The translations under genes and the position numbers were made by a program. Source: G963422275 sp963422275 (GTDB lineage: Bacteria; Pseudomonadota; Alphaproteobacteria; Rhodobacterales; Rhodobacteraceae). From it: a stretch of DNA of 64,000 nt. The DNA is taken from contig OY729418.1 of assembly GCA_963422275.1 (NCBI GenBank), positions 3,410,001 through 3,474,000 of the forward strand. Reading direction: 5' to 3'. Below are positions 1-8,531 of the stretch, one piece after another (position 1 is the stretch's first letter; every line of letters begins with the position of its first letter). The notes under the pieces are model-generated. The model worked only from the letters and a program-made list of their open reading frames with translations, ran no database searches and was not told the origin of the DNA.

Positions 1-795
1 GTCGGATTGAACAAATATCGTCCGAAGACCGGCGAAGGCGTTGAATATAGGGAAATCAAGAATGAAAAGGTGAGGGAGGCACAGCTGGCTCGTCTGAGGC
101 GCGTCAAGGAAAGCAGGGACGAAAATCGATGCCGAGCGACGCTCGCGGATCTTGAAAGGAAGGCTGCAGAGGGGGGTAATCTGCTCGAAGCAGCAATCCA
201 TGCGGCACGTGCGCGTGCAACAGTTGGCGAAATCTCAAGAGCCATGGAAAATGTCTTTGGCAGGCACCGGGCTGAATCCTCGACACTGTCCGGCGTATAC
301 GGAAAGGAGTATGAAGAGGATAAGGAATTTTTGAAGATACAAGAGGACATCAGAAAATTTGAGTTTGAGGAAGGGCGGCGCCCCAGAATGTTTGTGGCGA
401 AATTGGGGCAGGACGGACACGACCGCGGTGCCAAGGTGGTAGCCACTGCGTTTGCCGATATTGGTTTCGATGTCGAGATTGGCCCGTTGTTTCAGACTCC
501 CGAAGAGGCTGCTCGCGACGCCGTTGACAGCGATGTCCACGTCATTGGGATCAGTTCTCAAGCGGCCGGCCATACAACGCTTGCCCCGAAATTGATAGAA
601 GCACTTAAGGAAGAGGGGGCCGAAGACATCATTGTGGTTTGCGGAGGCGTGATCCCGAAGCAGGACTATGGATTTCTGGAAAAATCTGGCGTCAGCGCCG
701 TGTTTGGCCCCGGGACCAATATTCCGGACGCCGCGAGGTCTGTGCTCCGGCTTATCCGGGGAGCAACGCAGCAAGGCATGGGGCCAGCGGTCTAA
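1..795 (+). CDS. mcmA: Methylmalonyl-CoA mutase, C-terminal part (5' end outside window)
   Basis: Adenosylcobalamin-dependent isomerisation of methylmalonyl-CoA to succinyl-CoA, the last step of propionate assimilation. The frame is open from the first base, so the gene starts upstream; about 264 C-terminal residues are visible. They hold the end of the catalytic barrel, a linker, and the cobalamin-binding domain with the DxHxxG motif in GQDGHDRG (about residue 134 counted from base 7), then ISSQAAGHTTL and a VCGG turn, all typical of the B12 Rossmann fold. The C-terminal order matches single-chain or large-subunit methylmalonyl-CoA mutases. It runs convergently towards mgtE with a 62-bp gap. 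Seen: the motif and the open 5' end. Inferred: exact substrate (a related ethylmalonyl-CoA mutase is the main alternative). Confidence 0.9.
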   Translation, partial: VGLNKYRPKTGEGVEYREIKNEKVREAQLARLRRVKESRDENRCRATLADLERKAAEGGNLLEAAIHAARARATVGEISRAMENVFGRHRAESSTLSGVYGKEYEEDKEFLKIQEDIRKFEFEEGRRPRMFVAKLGQDGHDRGAKVVATAFADIGFDVEIGPLFQTPEEAARDAVDSDVHVIGISSQAAGHTTLAPKLIEALKEEGAEDIIVVCGGVIPKQDYGFLEKSGVSAVFGPGTNIPDAARSVLRLIRGATQQGMGPAV

Positions 796-857
796 AATTG
801 TTTCAGTTCAAGTTGCGGCGAAGAGCTGTCCCCGGGCAAGGCGCTTCAAATAAAGAT

Positions 858-2234
858 CTAAAGCAGGAAGGCGGTGCCGAGTCCCAAGAATGCTAGAAAA
901 CCAACAACATCGGTTACTGTGGTGACAAAAACCCCTGAGGCGAGTGCCGGGTCCACTTTGGCTTTTTGCAACCCGATCGGAATGAGGATACCGGACAGCC
1001 CGGCAAACAGCATGTTGATTATCATGGCGGCAGCAAGCACTAGGCCAAGCTCGGGCATACCGTACCACAGCAATCCGATCCCACCGATGATCACCGCAAA
1101 AATCAATCCGTTCATGATCCCCACCATTCCCTCACGGTGAATGACCCTCCAAGCGTTGGAATCCGTCAAGTCCTTGGTCGCCAATGATCGCACGGCGACG
1201 GTAAGCGACTGCGTACCGGCGTTTCCTCCCATCGATGCAACAATTGGCATTAAGACGGCCAATGCGACGATGCGCTCGATTGCCTCGGAAAACTGCGCAA
1301 TGACAATTGAGGCCAAGACAGCCGTGGCCAAATTGACAACGAGCCATGGGAATCGCTGGCGTGTTGTACTGGTGACACGGTCGGAAAGACTTTCGCCCCC
1401 AACGCCTGCAAGCAGCAAGATGTCCTCTTCTGCCTCCTCGTCCAGGACTGTCATGGCGTCGTCTATCGTGATGACTCCGACAACGCGTCCGGACTCATCG
1501 ACGACCGGGGACGATATCATATGGTACTGGTTGAATGCGTAGGCCACATCGTGCTGGCCCTGAAAGACCGAGATCGTCCTGAAGTCATCTTCCATGATGT
1601 CTGCTAGCTTGATTTCCCTCCGTGATCCCATGAGCCGTCCGAGTGCGACTTGCCCAACTGGTTTGGCCTGTGGATTCACCAGAATCACGTGGTAGAACTG
1701 TTCCGGCAGATCTGTTTCGGCGCGCATGAAATCGATCGCTTCGCCGACGTTCCAGTGTTGCGGCGCGAGTACCAGTTCGCGTTGCATCAGGCGGCCGGCT
1801 GATGCACTTGGATACTGAAGCGAACTCTCGACTGCCACGCGGTCAGCGTCGTCGAGTGCATCGAGGATGATCTCTTGTTGCCGGGGTTCGAGGTCCTCGA
1901 CCAGATCGACAACCTTATCCGACTCAAGCTCCCGGACGGTTTCCGCTAGCTGCGCCGGCGCAAGGAACGAAATCACTTCTTCTTGAATGGGAGCGTCGAG
2001 TTCCGAAAGCACATCGCTGTCGAAATCTTGACCCCAAATTGAGACGATCTCACGGCGACTTTCGTCCCCGATTTGCTCAAGCAAGTCAGCAATGTCGGCT
2101 TCGTGAAGCGGCACGAGAAGCTCGGCTAGTTTCCCATGGTTGCCGGTTTCAGCTGCCAGTTGAACTGTTTCCACAAGTTCGGGGTTGATCGCGTAGGCGC
2201 GACCTTCGGTCTCGTTTTGGCTGTTTGTGATCAT
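858..2234 (-). CDS. mgtE: Magnesium transporter MgtE
   Basis: Mg2+ channel/transporter of the inner membrane, 458 aa, normal family length. The order is the MgtE one: an acidic helical N domain (about residues 20-125, rich in D/E and L), two CBS domains (about 135-260, with the ISSPVVDESGRVVGVITIDD segment of the second CBS), a linker helix, and five membrane helices from about residue 300. The pore signature PIVASMGGNAGTQS is intact. Start ATG follows an AAAGGATCG ribosome site on the minus strand. No M-box type leader can be present because only 56 bp separate the start from the end of the IS982 element; the native promoter may have been displaced. Confidence 0.96.
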   Translation of the reverse strand: MITNSQNETEGRAYAINPELVETVQLAAETGNHGKLAELLVPLHEADIADLLEQIGDESRREIVSIWGQDFDSDVLSELDAPIQEEVISFLAPAQLAETVRELESDKVVDLVEDLEPRQQEIILDALDDADRVAVESSLQYPSASAGRLMQRELVLAPQHWNVGEAIDFMRAETDLPEQFYHVILVNPQAKPVGQVALGRLMGSRREIKLADIMEDDFRTISVFQGQHDVAYAFNQYHMISSPVVDESGRVVGVITIDDAMTVLDEEAEEDILLLAGVGGESLSDRVTSTTRQRFPWLVVNLATAVLASIVIAQFSEAIERIVALAVLMPIVASMGGNAGTQSLTVAVRSLATKDLTDSNAWRVIHREGMVGIMNGLIFAVIIGGIGLLWYGMPELGLVLAAAMIINMLFAGLSGILIPIGLQKAKVDPALASGVFVTTVTDVVGFLAFLGLGTAFLL

Positions 2235-2290
2235 TTCTTGCGATCCTTTCAGATCATCGGGTTCTATCGAAATTCCCCAGATTTCAAACT

Positions 2291-3300
2291 AACCCGAGTT
2301 ATGGATAAGCTCTGTTTGCTTTTGGAAAGCACCGAATGGCGTCTGGCACGACGATTTTGCCGATTTTGACCTTTGGCTGCGCCAGAATACAGGCAGCCAG
2401 ACATGACAGGATATGAACAAAGGCATTTGTTGGGGATCGGTGTCGTGTGTGTTCCAATCCCATGCTCGATTTCAGTTTATCGAACAGCGTTTCAATGATG
2501 AACCGCTTCCGCAACATGATTTTGTCCAGAATGGGCAGAAGAAAGTTTTTCATGTTGCGGCGAATGCCAGTGATCAGGTGCAGGCCCTGCTGCCGCAAAC
2601 GCTGGAAAAGCGGCTTCGAAATGCAGCCTTTATCGCCGAACGCCTTGCCTTTCAACTCGGCAATCATGGTCTCAAGCGGCTTGCGGTCGTCGGTGTTTCC
2701 AGGCGTGATCTTGACGGCCCTGACCTGACCCTTGTCGTTGATGACCAGATGCAGCTTGAACCCGAAAAACCACCCCATGGCGCTGCGGCCCCGCTTGGCC
2801 AGTCCCTTGAAGACCTTGTTCCGGTTGATCCGTGCGTTGTGGCAGACAGCGAGCTTGGTGCTGTCCACAAAATAGACCCCGGTTTCCTCACCGCGAAAGC
2901 ATTGCATCAAGATGCAAAACGGAACCAGCAAGCGCGGCATCAGGGCGACAAACCGTCCGTAGCTCGGCAGGTCTCCAAAGCAGTCGCGACATTTCCGCTC
3001 CACGCCATGGAACCGGAAAGCCTTGAAATTCTTGAAGGGCGAGAGATGAAACAGCACCATGATGAAGAGCCTTTCGCTGAGCGAGAGCTTGCCCGAGCGC
3101 GAGCGCTGGCGGCCTGTGTCGATCAGCCGATGCCGCTCCCATTCTTCAAAGGCCTTTGCAAAGTCGTCGAGACAACAGAACAGTGCGATGACAGAGGTGC
3201 TCATTGAGGGGATCCCATCCGTTGATTTTGGTTGCGGATACAGAATCAGGCCACGCCCGATTTGGGAACCCCCTCACCCCTCTTATCCAGAATTGGGGTT
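2291..3300 (-). mobile_element. IS982-family insertion sequence, apparently complete
   Basis: A 1010-bp element bounded by terminal inverted repeats: left aacccgagttatggataag (2291-2309) and right cttatccagaattggggtt (3282-3300), 16 of 19 positions matching. It encloses one full-length transposase gene. No convincing target duplication is visible (ttcaaact on the left, tcctag on the right). The right end lies 2 bp from the CTAG duplication of the neighbouring IS5 remnant, so the two insertions are adjacent and their order of arrival is unclear. Confidence 0.85.
2299..3204 (-). CDS. IS982-family transposase
   Basis: A 301-aa DDE transposase with no internal stop. Key parts of the catalytic core are visible: YFVDSTKLAVC (first Asp, about residue 112), the RHNARINRNKVF-like stretch, the GFKLHLVIND strand, the ITPGNTDDRKPL loop, GDKGCISKPL (second Asp) and the closing basic helix ending in FDKLKSSMG. 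Length and motif order fit the IS982 family rather than IS5. The frame begins close to the right inverted repeat and ends just inside the left one. The gene looks intact, so the element may still be able to move. Confidence 0.92.
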   Translation of the reverse strand: MSTSVIALFCCLDDFAKAFEEWERHRLIDTGRQRSRSGKLSLSERLFIMVLFHLSPFKNFKAFRFHGVERKCRDCFGDLPSYGRFVALMPRLLVPFCILMQCFRGEETGVYFVDSTKLAVCHNARINRNKVFKGLAKRGRSAMGWFFGFKLHLVINDKGQVRAVKITPGNTDDRKPLETMIAELKGKAFGDKGCISKPLFQRLRQQGLHLITGIRRNMKNFLLPILDKIMLRKRFIIETLFDKLKSSMGLEHTRHRSPTNAFVHILSCLAACILAQPKVKIGKIVVPDAIRCFPKANRAYP

Positions 3301-3344
3301 TCCTAGGGAACCTCTGAATACAGCCTGATTTTGAGCTTGGCATT

Positions 3345-3745
3345 GTGCATCCGGGGGCGCTCGCTGTCTTGCGCCGCATTCTCTTTACGGTGGACCGCGA
3401 CATGCAGCGCCTTCGGCAATTGATCTTTTCCAGCCTCGAATGCGATCGCAAGAAGCGAAGGACGCGCTGTGAGATCTTTCCGGAGCGGGTGGACGGCCTG
3501 ATCCCCTGGGCGCGACTGGAAGCCCGCATTATCCGCTACCGGTGATGCTGCACGTGCACTGCATGCAGCTGTTCTGCAACCTGAGCGATCCGGCGATGGA
3601 GGACCTACTGAAGGAGGGCAGTATCGTTGACCTACCATCGTTTCGGCGCCGTCGTCGACCGGGAACGGGAGCAACGCCCGCGACCCGGGGATGCACCAGA
3701 CGAAGAAGGGGAACCGGTGGCATTTCGGGATGAAGCTGCGCATCG
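3345..3745 (+). pseudogene. IS5-family transposase, N-terminal part (broken)
   Basis: Translation in shifting frames gives the usual IS5 N-terminal pieces: CEIFPERVDGLIPWARLEARI, then LHVHCMQLFCNLSDPAMEDLL, then directly KEGSIVD and DPGMHQTKKGNRWHFGMKLRIG. Roughly one hundred residues normally found between the DPAMEDLL helix and the EGSIVD strand are absent, and a stop plus frame changes separate the pieces. The reading ends at the IS1182 insertion point inside the KLRIG strand. The matching C-terminal part resumes at 5617. Confidence 0.8.
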
Positions 3746-5616
3746 GAGACTGTGAAAGCATTCCCCGACCCCGAACGGGGCGGACCTTTGAGCCGATGAC
3801 GGAGATGTCGGCGAGCCGGGTTGCCGACGAGCGCCAATGAAGCGGTCCCTGTCCGCCTGTGCCCTGGTTTTCGCAGCCTGCAAGTGCCATGCTCGCCGGC
3901 AACCCGGGCAGCCACAAGGGTTGCCGCGATGCCGGAGCGACGTTGCCGGAAGGTGCAGTCCCGAAGCGAGTTGACGCTTCTTCCGCCCTGCATGGACGAC
4001 GATGTGTCCGAACGCAATCCGGTGCGTGCGATCGATGCGTTCGTCGGCACGCTGGATCTGGAGGCGTTGGGTTTTCGGCACGCGGAAGAACGCTGCGGGG
4101 CCGGCCAGCCGGCCCATGATCCGGGACTGCTGCTGAAGCCTTGCCTGTACGGCTGTCAACACCGAGTGCGCAGTTCGCGCCGGCTGGAAGCGGAGACGCG
4201 ACGGAACCTGGAGGTGATCTGGCTGTGCCGGGGTGCGACGCCGAGCTGCAAGACAATCGCGGATTTCCGCAAGAGCAATGCATCTGCGCTGCGGGCAGCC
4301 AGCCGGGAGTTCCTTCTGCCATGTCGGGAGCTGTCGCTTCCGGAGGGCCGCCGGGTGGCTGTCGACGGGACTTTTCCGAAGGCCAATGCGAATGCGGACA
4401 GCATCCATGCGAAGGCAAGTCCGGCAAAGAGCCTGAAGCGTCTGGACGAAAGGATTGCCGAGTGTCGCAGGCAGTTGGACGAGGCGGATGCGGGATCGGA
4501 GGATGGAGCGGACAGCGCAGAGGATCCGGAACTGGCAGCGAAGATCGAGGCTTTGGTGGAAAGGCGCAAGCACAAGCAGTCTTTGCGGGAAAGCTTGCGG
4601 GCAAGCGGGGAGCGTCGGATATCGGAGGTCGATCCTGATGCGCGGGTGCTGAAGAAGTCCGGCAGGACCGTGGGCGGCTGCAACTGCCAGATCGCGGCGG
4701 AGGACCGATGCAAGCTGATTGTCGCGGAGGATGTCGTGCAGGACGGCAATGAAGCCGGCCAGCTGGAGCCGATGATGACGAAGGCCTGCGAAGCCCTGGG
4801 CGCCGAGCGCTTGACCGGTCTGGCGGATTCCGGTTGCTTCAGCGGCAAACAGTTGAAGATCCGCGAAGACAGGGGCCTGGACGCATGCGTCCCGATACCG
4901 AGACATCCGCCCCGAAGCGACAAGGGCGACGTCGCGCGATTTGGCAGAGACGACGATTTCCGTTGCGATGCCCGGAATGACACGCATGCTTGCCCGGCCG
5001 GTCAGCGGCTGACCCGAAGGGGATCGCCCCGCACAAGGGAGGGCAAGCGGCATTTCGGATACAGCTCGGTGGCAGCGGTTTGCCGGGATTGTTCGCTGAG
5101 GGACCGATGCCTGACAAAGTCGCGGTCGAGGCGGCGATTGGACCGCTGGGAGCATGAGGACGTGATCGACCGGCATCGCGGGAAGATGAGCGCCGGCGCA
5201 CCCTGGATGCGCCAAGGAGCTGCGCTCCTCGGGCATCCTTTCGGCACCGTCAAGCGATGGGCGGGAATGGACCGTTTCCTGATGCGCGGACTCGAAAAGT
5301 GCCGCGGCGAGTTCAGCCTGATGACACTGGGGCATGACTTCAAGCGGGTGATGAACGAGTTGGGCGCGGCGGCCTTCAGGGAGCATTGCCTGCAAAAGCG
5401 GCAGACCGGGATGATTGGCGCGCAACATTGCTCCGGGAGCCGTGTTTTCCCGTCATTCAGCGCGGCTTCAGGGTGGAGATGTCGTGTCGGCTCCTGCGAA
5501 GTGGCCCATGTGCCAAATGTCCGGCTCCTTGGCGGTGACCGGTCCGATCCGGACACGGACACCGCCGTCAGGAACAATGAAAAACCGTCCGCGAAAGCTG
5601 ATGCTTTCACAGTCTC
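3746..5616 (+). mobile_element. IS1182-family insertion sequence nested in the IS5 remnant
   Basis: Bounded by a perfect 16-bp inverted repeat, gagactgtgaaagcat at 3746-3761 and its complement at 5601-5616. It interrupts the transposase frame of the IS5 remnant: KLRIG before it and TDPRGLVHHPEGTVANVAD after it are adjacent pieces in IS5 proteins. The flanks share tcg/tcgg (3743-3746 and 5618-5621), which may be a short target duplication. Removing 3 bp restores the IS5 frame. One long transposase frame fills the element. Confidence 0.85.
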
Positions 5617-5731
5617 GTCGGCACCGACCCCCGGGGGCTGGTGCACCATCCGGAGGGAACGGTCGCCAACGTCGCGACCTGACGCCTTCAGGTCGGCTTC
5701 TGCACGGCGAGGAGGAGCAAGTCCGGACTGA
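3929..5731 (+). CDS. IS1182-family transposase, reading through the element end
   Basis: The product begins MPERRCRKVQSRSELTLLPP and then shows the IS1182 N-terminal order: NPVRAIDAFVGTLDLEALGF, a GQPAHDPGLLLK segment, RSSRRLEAETRRNLEVIWL and KTIADFRKSN. The core follows with RVAVDGTFPKAN (first Asp), LADSGCFSG (second Asp) and a Cys-rich CRDCSLRDRC segment before the last helix. A coiled, charged insert (about residues 165-230) is normal for the family. I start at the ATG at 3929, where homology-like sequence begins; the frame is open further upstream to 3821. Oddly there is no stop before the right inverted repeat, so the frame runs about 115 bp into the IS5 remnant. A late frameshift may have removed the native stop. 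Activity is uncertain. Confidence 0.8.
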   Translation: MPERRCRKVQSRSELTLLPPCMDDDVSERNPVRAIDAFVGTLDLEALGFRHAEERCGAGQPAHDPGLLLKPCLYGCQHRVRSSRRLEAETRRNLEVIWLCRGATPSCKTIADFRKSNASALRAASREFLLPCRELSLPEGRRVAVDGTFPKANANADSIHAKASPAKSLKRLDERIAECRRQLDEADAGSEDGADSAEDPELAAKIEALVERRKHKQSLRESLRASGERRISEVDPDARVLKKSGRTVGGCNCQIAAEDRCKLIVAEDVVQDGNEAGQLEPMMTKACEALGAERLTGLADSGCFSGKQLKIREDRGLDACVPIPRHPPRSDKGDVARFGRDDDFRCDARNDTHACPAGQRLTRRGSPRTREGKRHFGYSSVAAVCRDCSLRDRCLTKSRSRRRLDRWEHEDVIDRHRGKMSAGAPWMRQGAALLGHPFGTVKRWAGMDRFLMRGLEKCRGEFSLMTLGHDFKRVMNELGAAAFREHCLQKRQTGMIGAQHCSGSRVFPSFSAASGWRCRVGSCEVAHVPNVRLLGGDRSDPDTDTAVRNNEKPSAKADAFTVSSAPTPGGWCTIRRERSPTSRPDAFRSASARRGGASPD

Positions 5732-6060
5732 CGCCGGATCGGGAAGCGCGCGCATCGCGAGGTTTCGTTGCAGATTGCCATGAACCCCGGCAGGCGCCGG
5801 CAGCGCTGCGGCCAAGGCGGAGACGGCGAGGGTCAAGGTGCAGGAGTGGGTGGAGCATCCGTTCCAGATCGCGAGCGGGTGTTCGGCTGCGACATGGTTC
5901 GCCATCGAGGTCTGGAGAAGAACGTGCAGCGGCTTGCGCTGCCCTGCGGGGGCTGAAACGGCGGTGATTCTGCCCCGAAAACGCGCATTCGGGGTTTCCG
6001 GACCGCAGAAAACCGGCCAGTGCCGGCGGGAAGAGCAATTTCCGCAGCCAAAACCAGAAA
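5617..6060 (+). pseudogene. IS5-family transposase, C-terminal part (broken)
   Basis: Continuation of the IS5 frame after the IS1182 insertion. Pieces GLVHHPEGTVANVAD, LLHGEEEQVRTDAGS, ETARVKVQEWVEHPFQ and the closing VWRRTCSGLRC-like helix correspond to the catalytic and C-terminal parts of IS5 transposases (second Asp in the HGEE-DAG stretch, EHPF helix with the last Glu). Several frame changes and stops are present. No product is expected. Confidence 0.75.
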
Positions 6061-6190
6061 AATTCCCCAAATCAGAGGTTTCCTAGTATTGGAAGGCAAC
6101 CCTGCCTCGGACCCTTGCTTGCGCGTTCTTGCGAGGCACTAAGCCTGTCGGTTCAGGCAACCGTGGAGGCCAAAGCTGGAGCCTGCTTTG

Positions 6191-7486
6191 ATGAAACATC
6201 TTCTGGTCGGTCAAGTTCTATCTTTCGAGTCGAATCCGTTTCTTGGATCCCCGGCAAGCAGTGTCCGTCACGAACGGCGGGGCGGGGTGTTAATCAGCGG
6301 AGGCAAGATTGAGGAGGTCGGGCCGGCGGATACCCTGAAGTCGAAAGTTCCCGATGCGACGGTCAGGGACTTTGGAGAGTGCCTGATCACAGCCGGATTC
6401 ATCGACACGCATGTGCACTATCCCCAGACTGCGATCATCGCCAGCTGGGGCGCAAGACTAATTGACTGGCTAGAAAGTTTCACTTTTCCAGAGGAATCTC
6501 GCTTTGCGGACAGTCAATACGCTTCAAGCGCCGCAAAGCTTTTCTTTGATCTGACGCTTGCCAACGGAACGACGACAGTCAGCTCGTTTTGCACGTCCCA
6601 CCCCCAAAGCGTTGATGCATTCTTCAGAGAGGCGTTGCGACGAGATCTTTTTGCAGTGGCAGGTTTAACGTGCATGGACCGCAACGCGCCGAAGGCGTTA
6701 TGCAACACCGCCAAGTCAGCCTATGATAACTCCAAGAGGTTATTGTGCACTTGGAACGGGGAGCGAAGATTGCGCTACGCGATCTCACCAAGATTTGCGC
6801 CGACATCTTCACCGCAACAGCTGGAAGCTTTGGGCACCCTTTGGGCAGAGAATCCAAACTGCCTAATGCAGACCCATCTGTCCGAGCAGGTTGAGGAAAT
6901 CGAATGGGTGCGGCGACTCTTTCCAACCTCTAAGGACTATATTGACATATATGATTCTTTCGGACTGCTCGGCAAGGACGGGTTGTACGGCCATTCAATT
7001 CACCTTTCGAGGAGTGAGTTGAACCGCATGCTGGAAGCAGAGGGCACACTCGTTCATTGCCCCACCTCGAACACGTTTATTGGATCCGGGCTTTTTGAAT
7101 TGAAAAAGCGGATAACCGAGGGACACTCGATCGGACTCGCAACAGACACTGGCGGAGGTTCTTCGTTCTCCATGCTCCGCACCATGGCGGCCGCTTACGA
7201 AATAAGCCAGCTGGTTGGCGCACCTGTCCATCCTTTCGAACTCTATTGGCTCGCAACTTGTGGCAACGCGAGGGCATTGAATGCAGGAGGGCAGATAGGG
7301 AATGTCGCGGCAGGTCATGATGCGGATCTTGCCGTGCTTGACTTGCGTTCAACCGAGGCAATCTGTCAGCGAACTGAGAAAGCCGAGAATTTTGCCGAAG
7401 AACTGTTTCCAACAATCATGATGGGTGACGACCGGGCCGTCCGTTCGGTTTGGGTTCACGGCCGGGAGATAGTGAGCAAGGACTGA
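6191..7486 (+). CDS. guaD: Guanine deaminase
   Basis: Hydrolyses guanine to xanthine and ammonia in purine salvage and catabolism; cytosolic Zn enzyme of the amidohydrolase superfamily. The 431-aa protein has the TIM-barrel metal motif in FIDTHVHYPQ (about residue 73), the guanine deaminase signature CMDRNAP (about 160), the metal His in MQTHLSEQ, the HCPTSN segment and the metal Asp in TDTGGGSSFSML. Start ATG at 6191 has GGAG nine bases upstream; an in-frame TTG one codon earlier is less likely. It is convergent with upp, so two salvage genes meet tail to tail. The stretch between the IS5 end (6082) and the start carries its promoter but shows no clear operator. Confidence 0.95.
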   Translation: MKHLLVGQVLSFESNPFLGSPASSVRHERRGGVLISGGKIEEVGPADTLKSKVPDATVRDFGECLITAGFIDTHVHYPQTAIIASWGARLIDWLESFTFPEESRFADSQYASSAAKLFFDLTLANGTTTVSSFCTSHPQSVDAFFREALRRDLFAVAGLTCMDRNAPKALCNTAKSAYDNSKRLLCTWNGERRLRYAISPRFAPTSSPQQLEALGTLWAENPNCLMQTHLSEQVEEIEWVRRLFPTSKDYIDIYDSFGLLGKDGLYGHSIHLSRSELNRMLEAEGTLVHCPTSNTFIGSGLFELKKRITEGHSIGLATDTGGGSSFSMLRTMAAAYEISQLVGAPVHPFELYWLATCGNARALNAGGQIGNVAAGHDADLAVLDLRSTEAICQRTEKAENFAEELFPTIMMGDDRAVRSVWVHGREIVSKD

Positions 7487-7518
7487 TCAAGGACACTCGA
7501 AGTTCGGCCGCCTTGAGG

Positions 7519-8151
7519 TTATTTTGTGCCAAACATTCTGTCTCCAGCATCGCCGAGGCCAGGTAGTATGTATCCCATTTTGTTCAATCTTTCGTCGACC
7601 GCCGCGGTAACCACCGGGACGTCGGGATGTGCTTCACGCATTCGTTTCGTCCCCTCGGGTGCCGCGAGCAGGCACAGGAACCGAATGTTCTTGGCGCCCG
7701 CTTCCTTGAGCTTCGATATTGCGGCAACGGAGGAATTTCCTGTTGCCAGCATCGGATCGAGAGCAATCACCAAGCGATCCTCGAGTTCTGTGGGAACCTT
7801 GAAATAGTATTCCACTGGCTGTAGCGTCTCCTCATTCCGGTACAGACCGACAAATCCGACCCTAGCTGAGGGAATGAGCTCAAGCACCCCGTCAAGCAAC
7901 CCGTTTCCCGCTCGAAGAATGGAGATCAACGCAAGCTTCTTGCCTTTTAGTACAGGTGCCTCCATCTCCATTAGAGGGGTCTCGATCAACTGATCGATCG
8001 TGTCCATCTCGCGGGTGATCTCGTATGCAAGCAACATGCTGATTTCACGGAGCAACTGTCGGAAGACAGCGGTGGACGTGTCTTTCTTGCGCATCAGCGT
8101 GAGCTTGTGCTGCACTAGAGGATGCTGCACAACTGTCAGGTGGCCATTCAT
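7519..8151 (-). CDS. upp: Uracil phosphoribosyltransferase
   Basis: Converts uracil and PRPP to UMP in pyrimidine salvage. The 210-aa length equals the family norm. Visible landmarks: HPLVQHKLTLMRKKDT at the N-terminus, YEITREM, the ISILRAGNGLLDG segment, the PRPP-binding loop as ALDPMLATGNSSVAAI (about residues 130-145) and the C-terminal YILPGLGDAGDRMFGTK that forms the uracil site. The ATG at 8151 is preceded on the minus strand by AAAGGTG. The frame is open far upstream (to 8454), but that extension has no family counterpart and runs through a dispersed repeat, so I reject it. Confidence 0.97.
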   Translation of the reverse strand: MNGHLTVVQHPLVQHKLTLMRKKDTSTAVFRQLLREISMLLAYEITREMDTIDQLIETPLMEMEAPVLKGKKLALISILRAGNGLLDGVLELIPSARVGFVGLYRNEETLQPVEYYFKVPTELEDRLVIALDPMLATGNSSVAAISKLKEAGAKNIRFLCLLAAPEGTKRMREAHPDVPVVTAAVDERLNKMGYILPGLGDAGDRMFGTK

Positions 8152-8531
8152 TTTCTGCGCACCTTTCCTCGTTGATTGCAACCGCAGTATGGCCAAAAGC
8201 AAAAGTTCCGCAATTCGAAACTTTTCGTAGCAGTCTTGATGTGACCCTGTCGCCGCATCGTTTGGCCGTAGCTTTTCTAGGGCAATCGCTTTTGAAAAAT
8301 TCCGGTTTTCCCTTTCCGCCGGCGAGGGATGCGTCGGCGTGCAGAGATGCGGGGAGCCATTTTCGCGCCGCCGCCAGATTGCCGCAAGCCGCCACCGAAA
8401 TAAAATTGAAAGCGGTCGCCTTGGTGGTTTGTCCCCCCTGTGTTGCAAATTCAATTTTGATGTGGCATTTATATCTCCTTGCGGCAGTCAAAGTCGCGAT
8501 GTGTTGATCTGAAAACTGAAGAGGATCCATT
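8152..8531. other. Divergent intergenic region upp / ABC operon
   Basis: About 380 bp between divergent genes. It must carry both promoters. An AT-richer stretch with tttatat lies near 8465-8480 before the binding-protein gene. The middle holds one copy of a dispersed repeat (8282-8356). I see no operator palindrome or riboswitch. Confidence 0.5.
8282..8356. repeat. Dispersed intergenic repeat, copy 1 (continuous)
   Basis: The stretch starting gcaatcgcttttgaaaaatt and ending gcagagatgcggggag recurs near 22.5-22.8 kb with roughly 80-90 percent identity by eye. Both copies lie in intergenic DNA. This copy is uninterrupted, so it probably shows the ancestral form. Confidence 0.65.

Larger units (their letters stand above)
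3307..6082 (+). mobile_element. IS5-family element, decayed and interrupted by an IS1182-family element
   Basis: Ends are ggaacctctga (3307-3317) and tcagaggtttc (6072-6082), 10 of 11 bases inverted-repeat matched. Both ends are flanked by CTAG (3303-3306 and 6083-6086), the 4-bp target duplication typical of IS5 relatives. About 440 bp of IS5-type sequence lies left and about 466 bp right of an inserted second element (3746-5616). The transposase frame also carries stops and a missing segment, so the element is dead. Confidence 0.85.

Noticed and set aside
3303..5428. Long open frames (433 and 598 codons) antisense to the IS1182 transposase
   Set aside because: They mirror the GC-rich transposase frame, show repetitive Arg/Pro/Ala composition and match no family.
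8151..8454. Upstream extension of upp by about 100 codons
   Set aside because: The extension has no counterpart in the family, runs through a dispersed repeat, and a ribosome site precedes the internal ATG.
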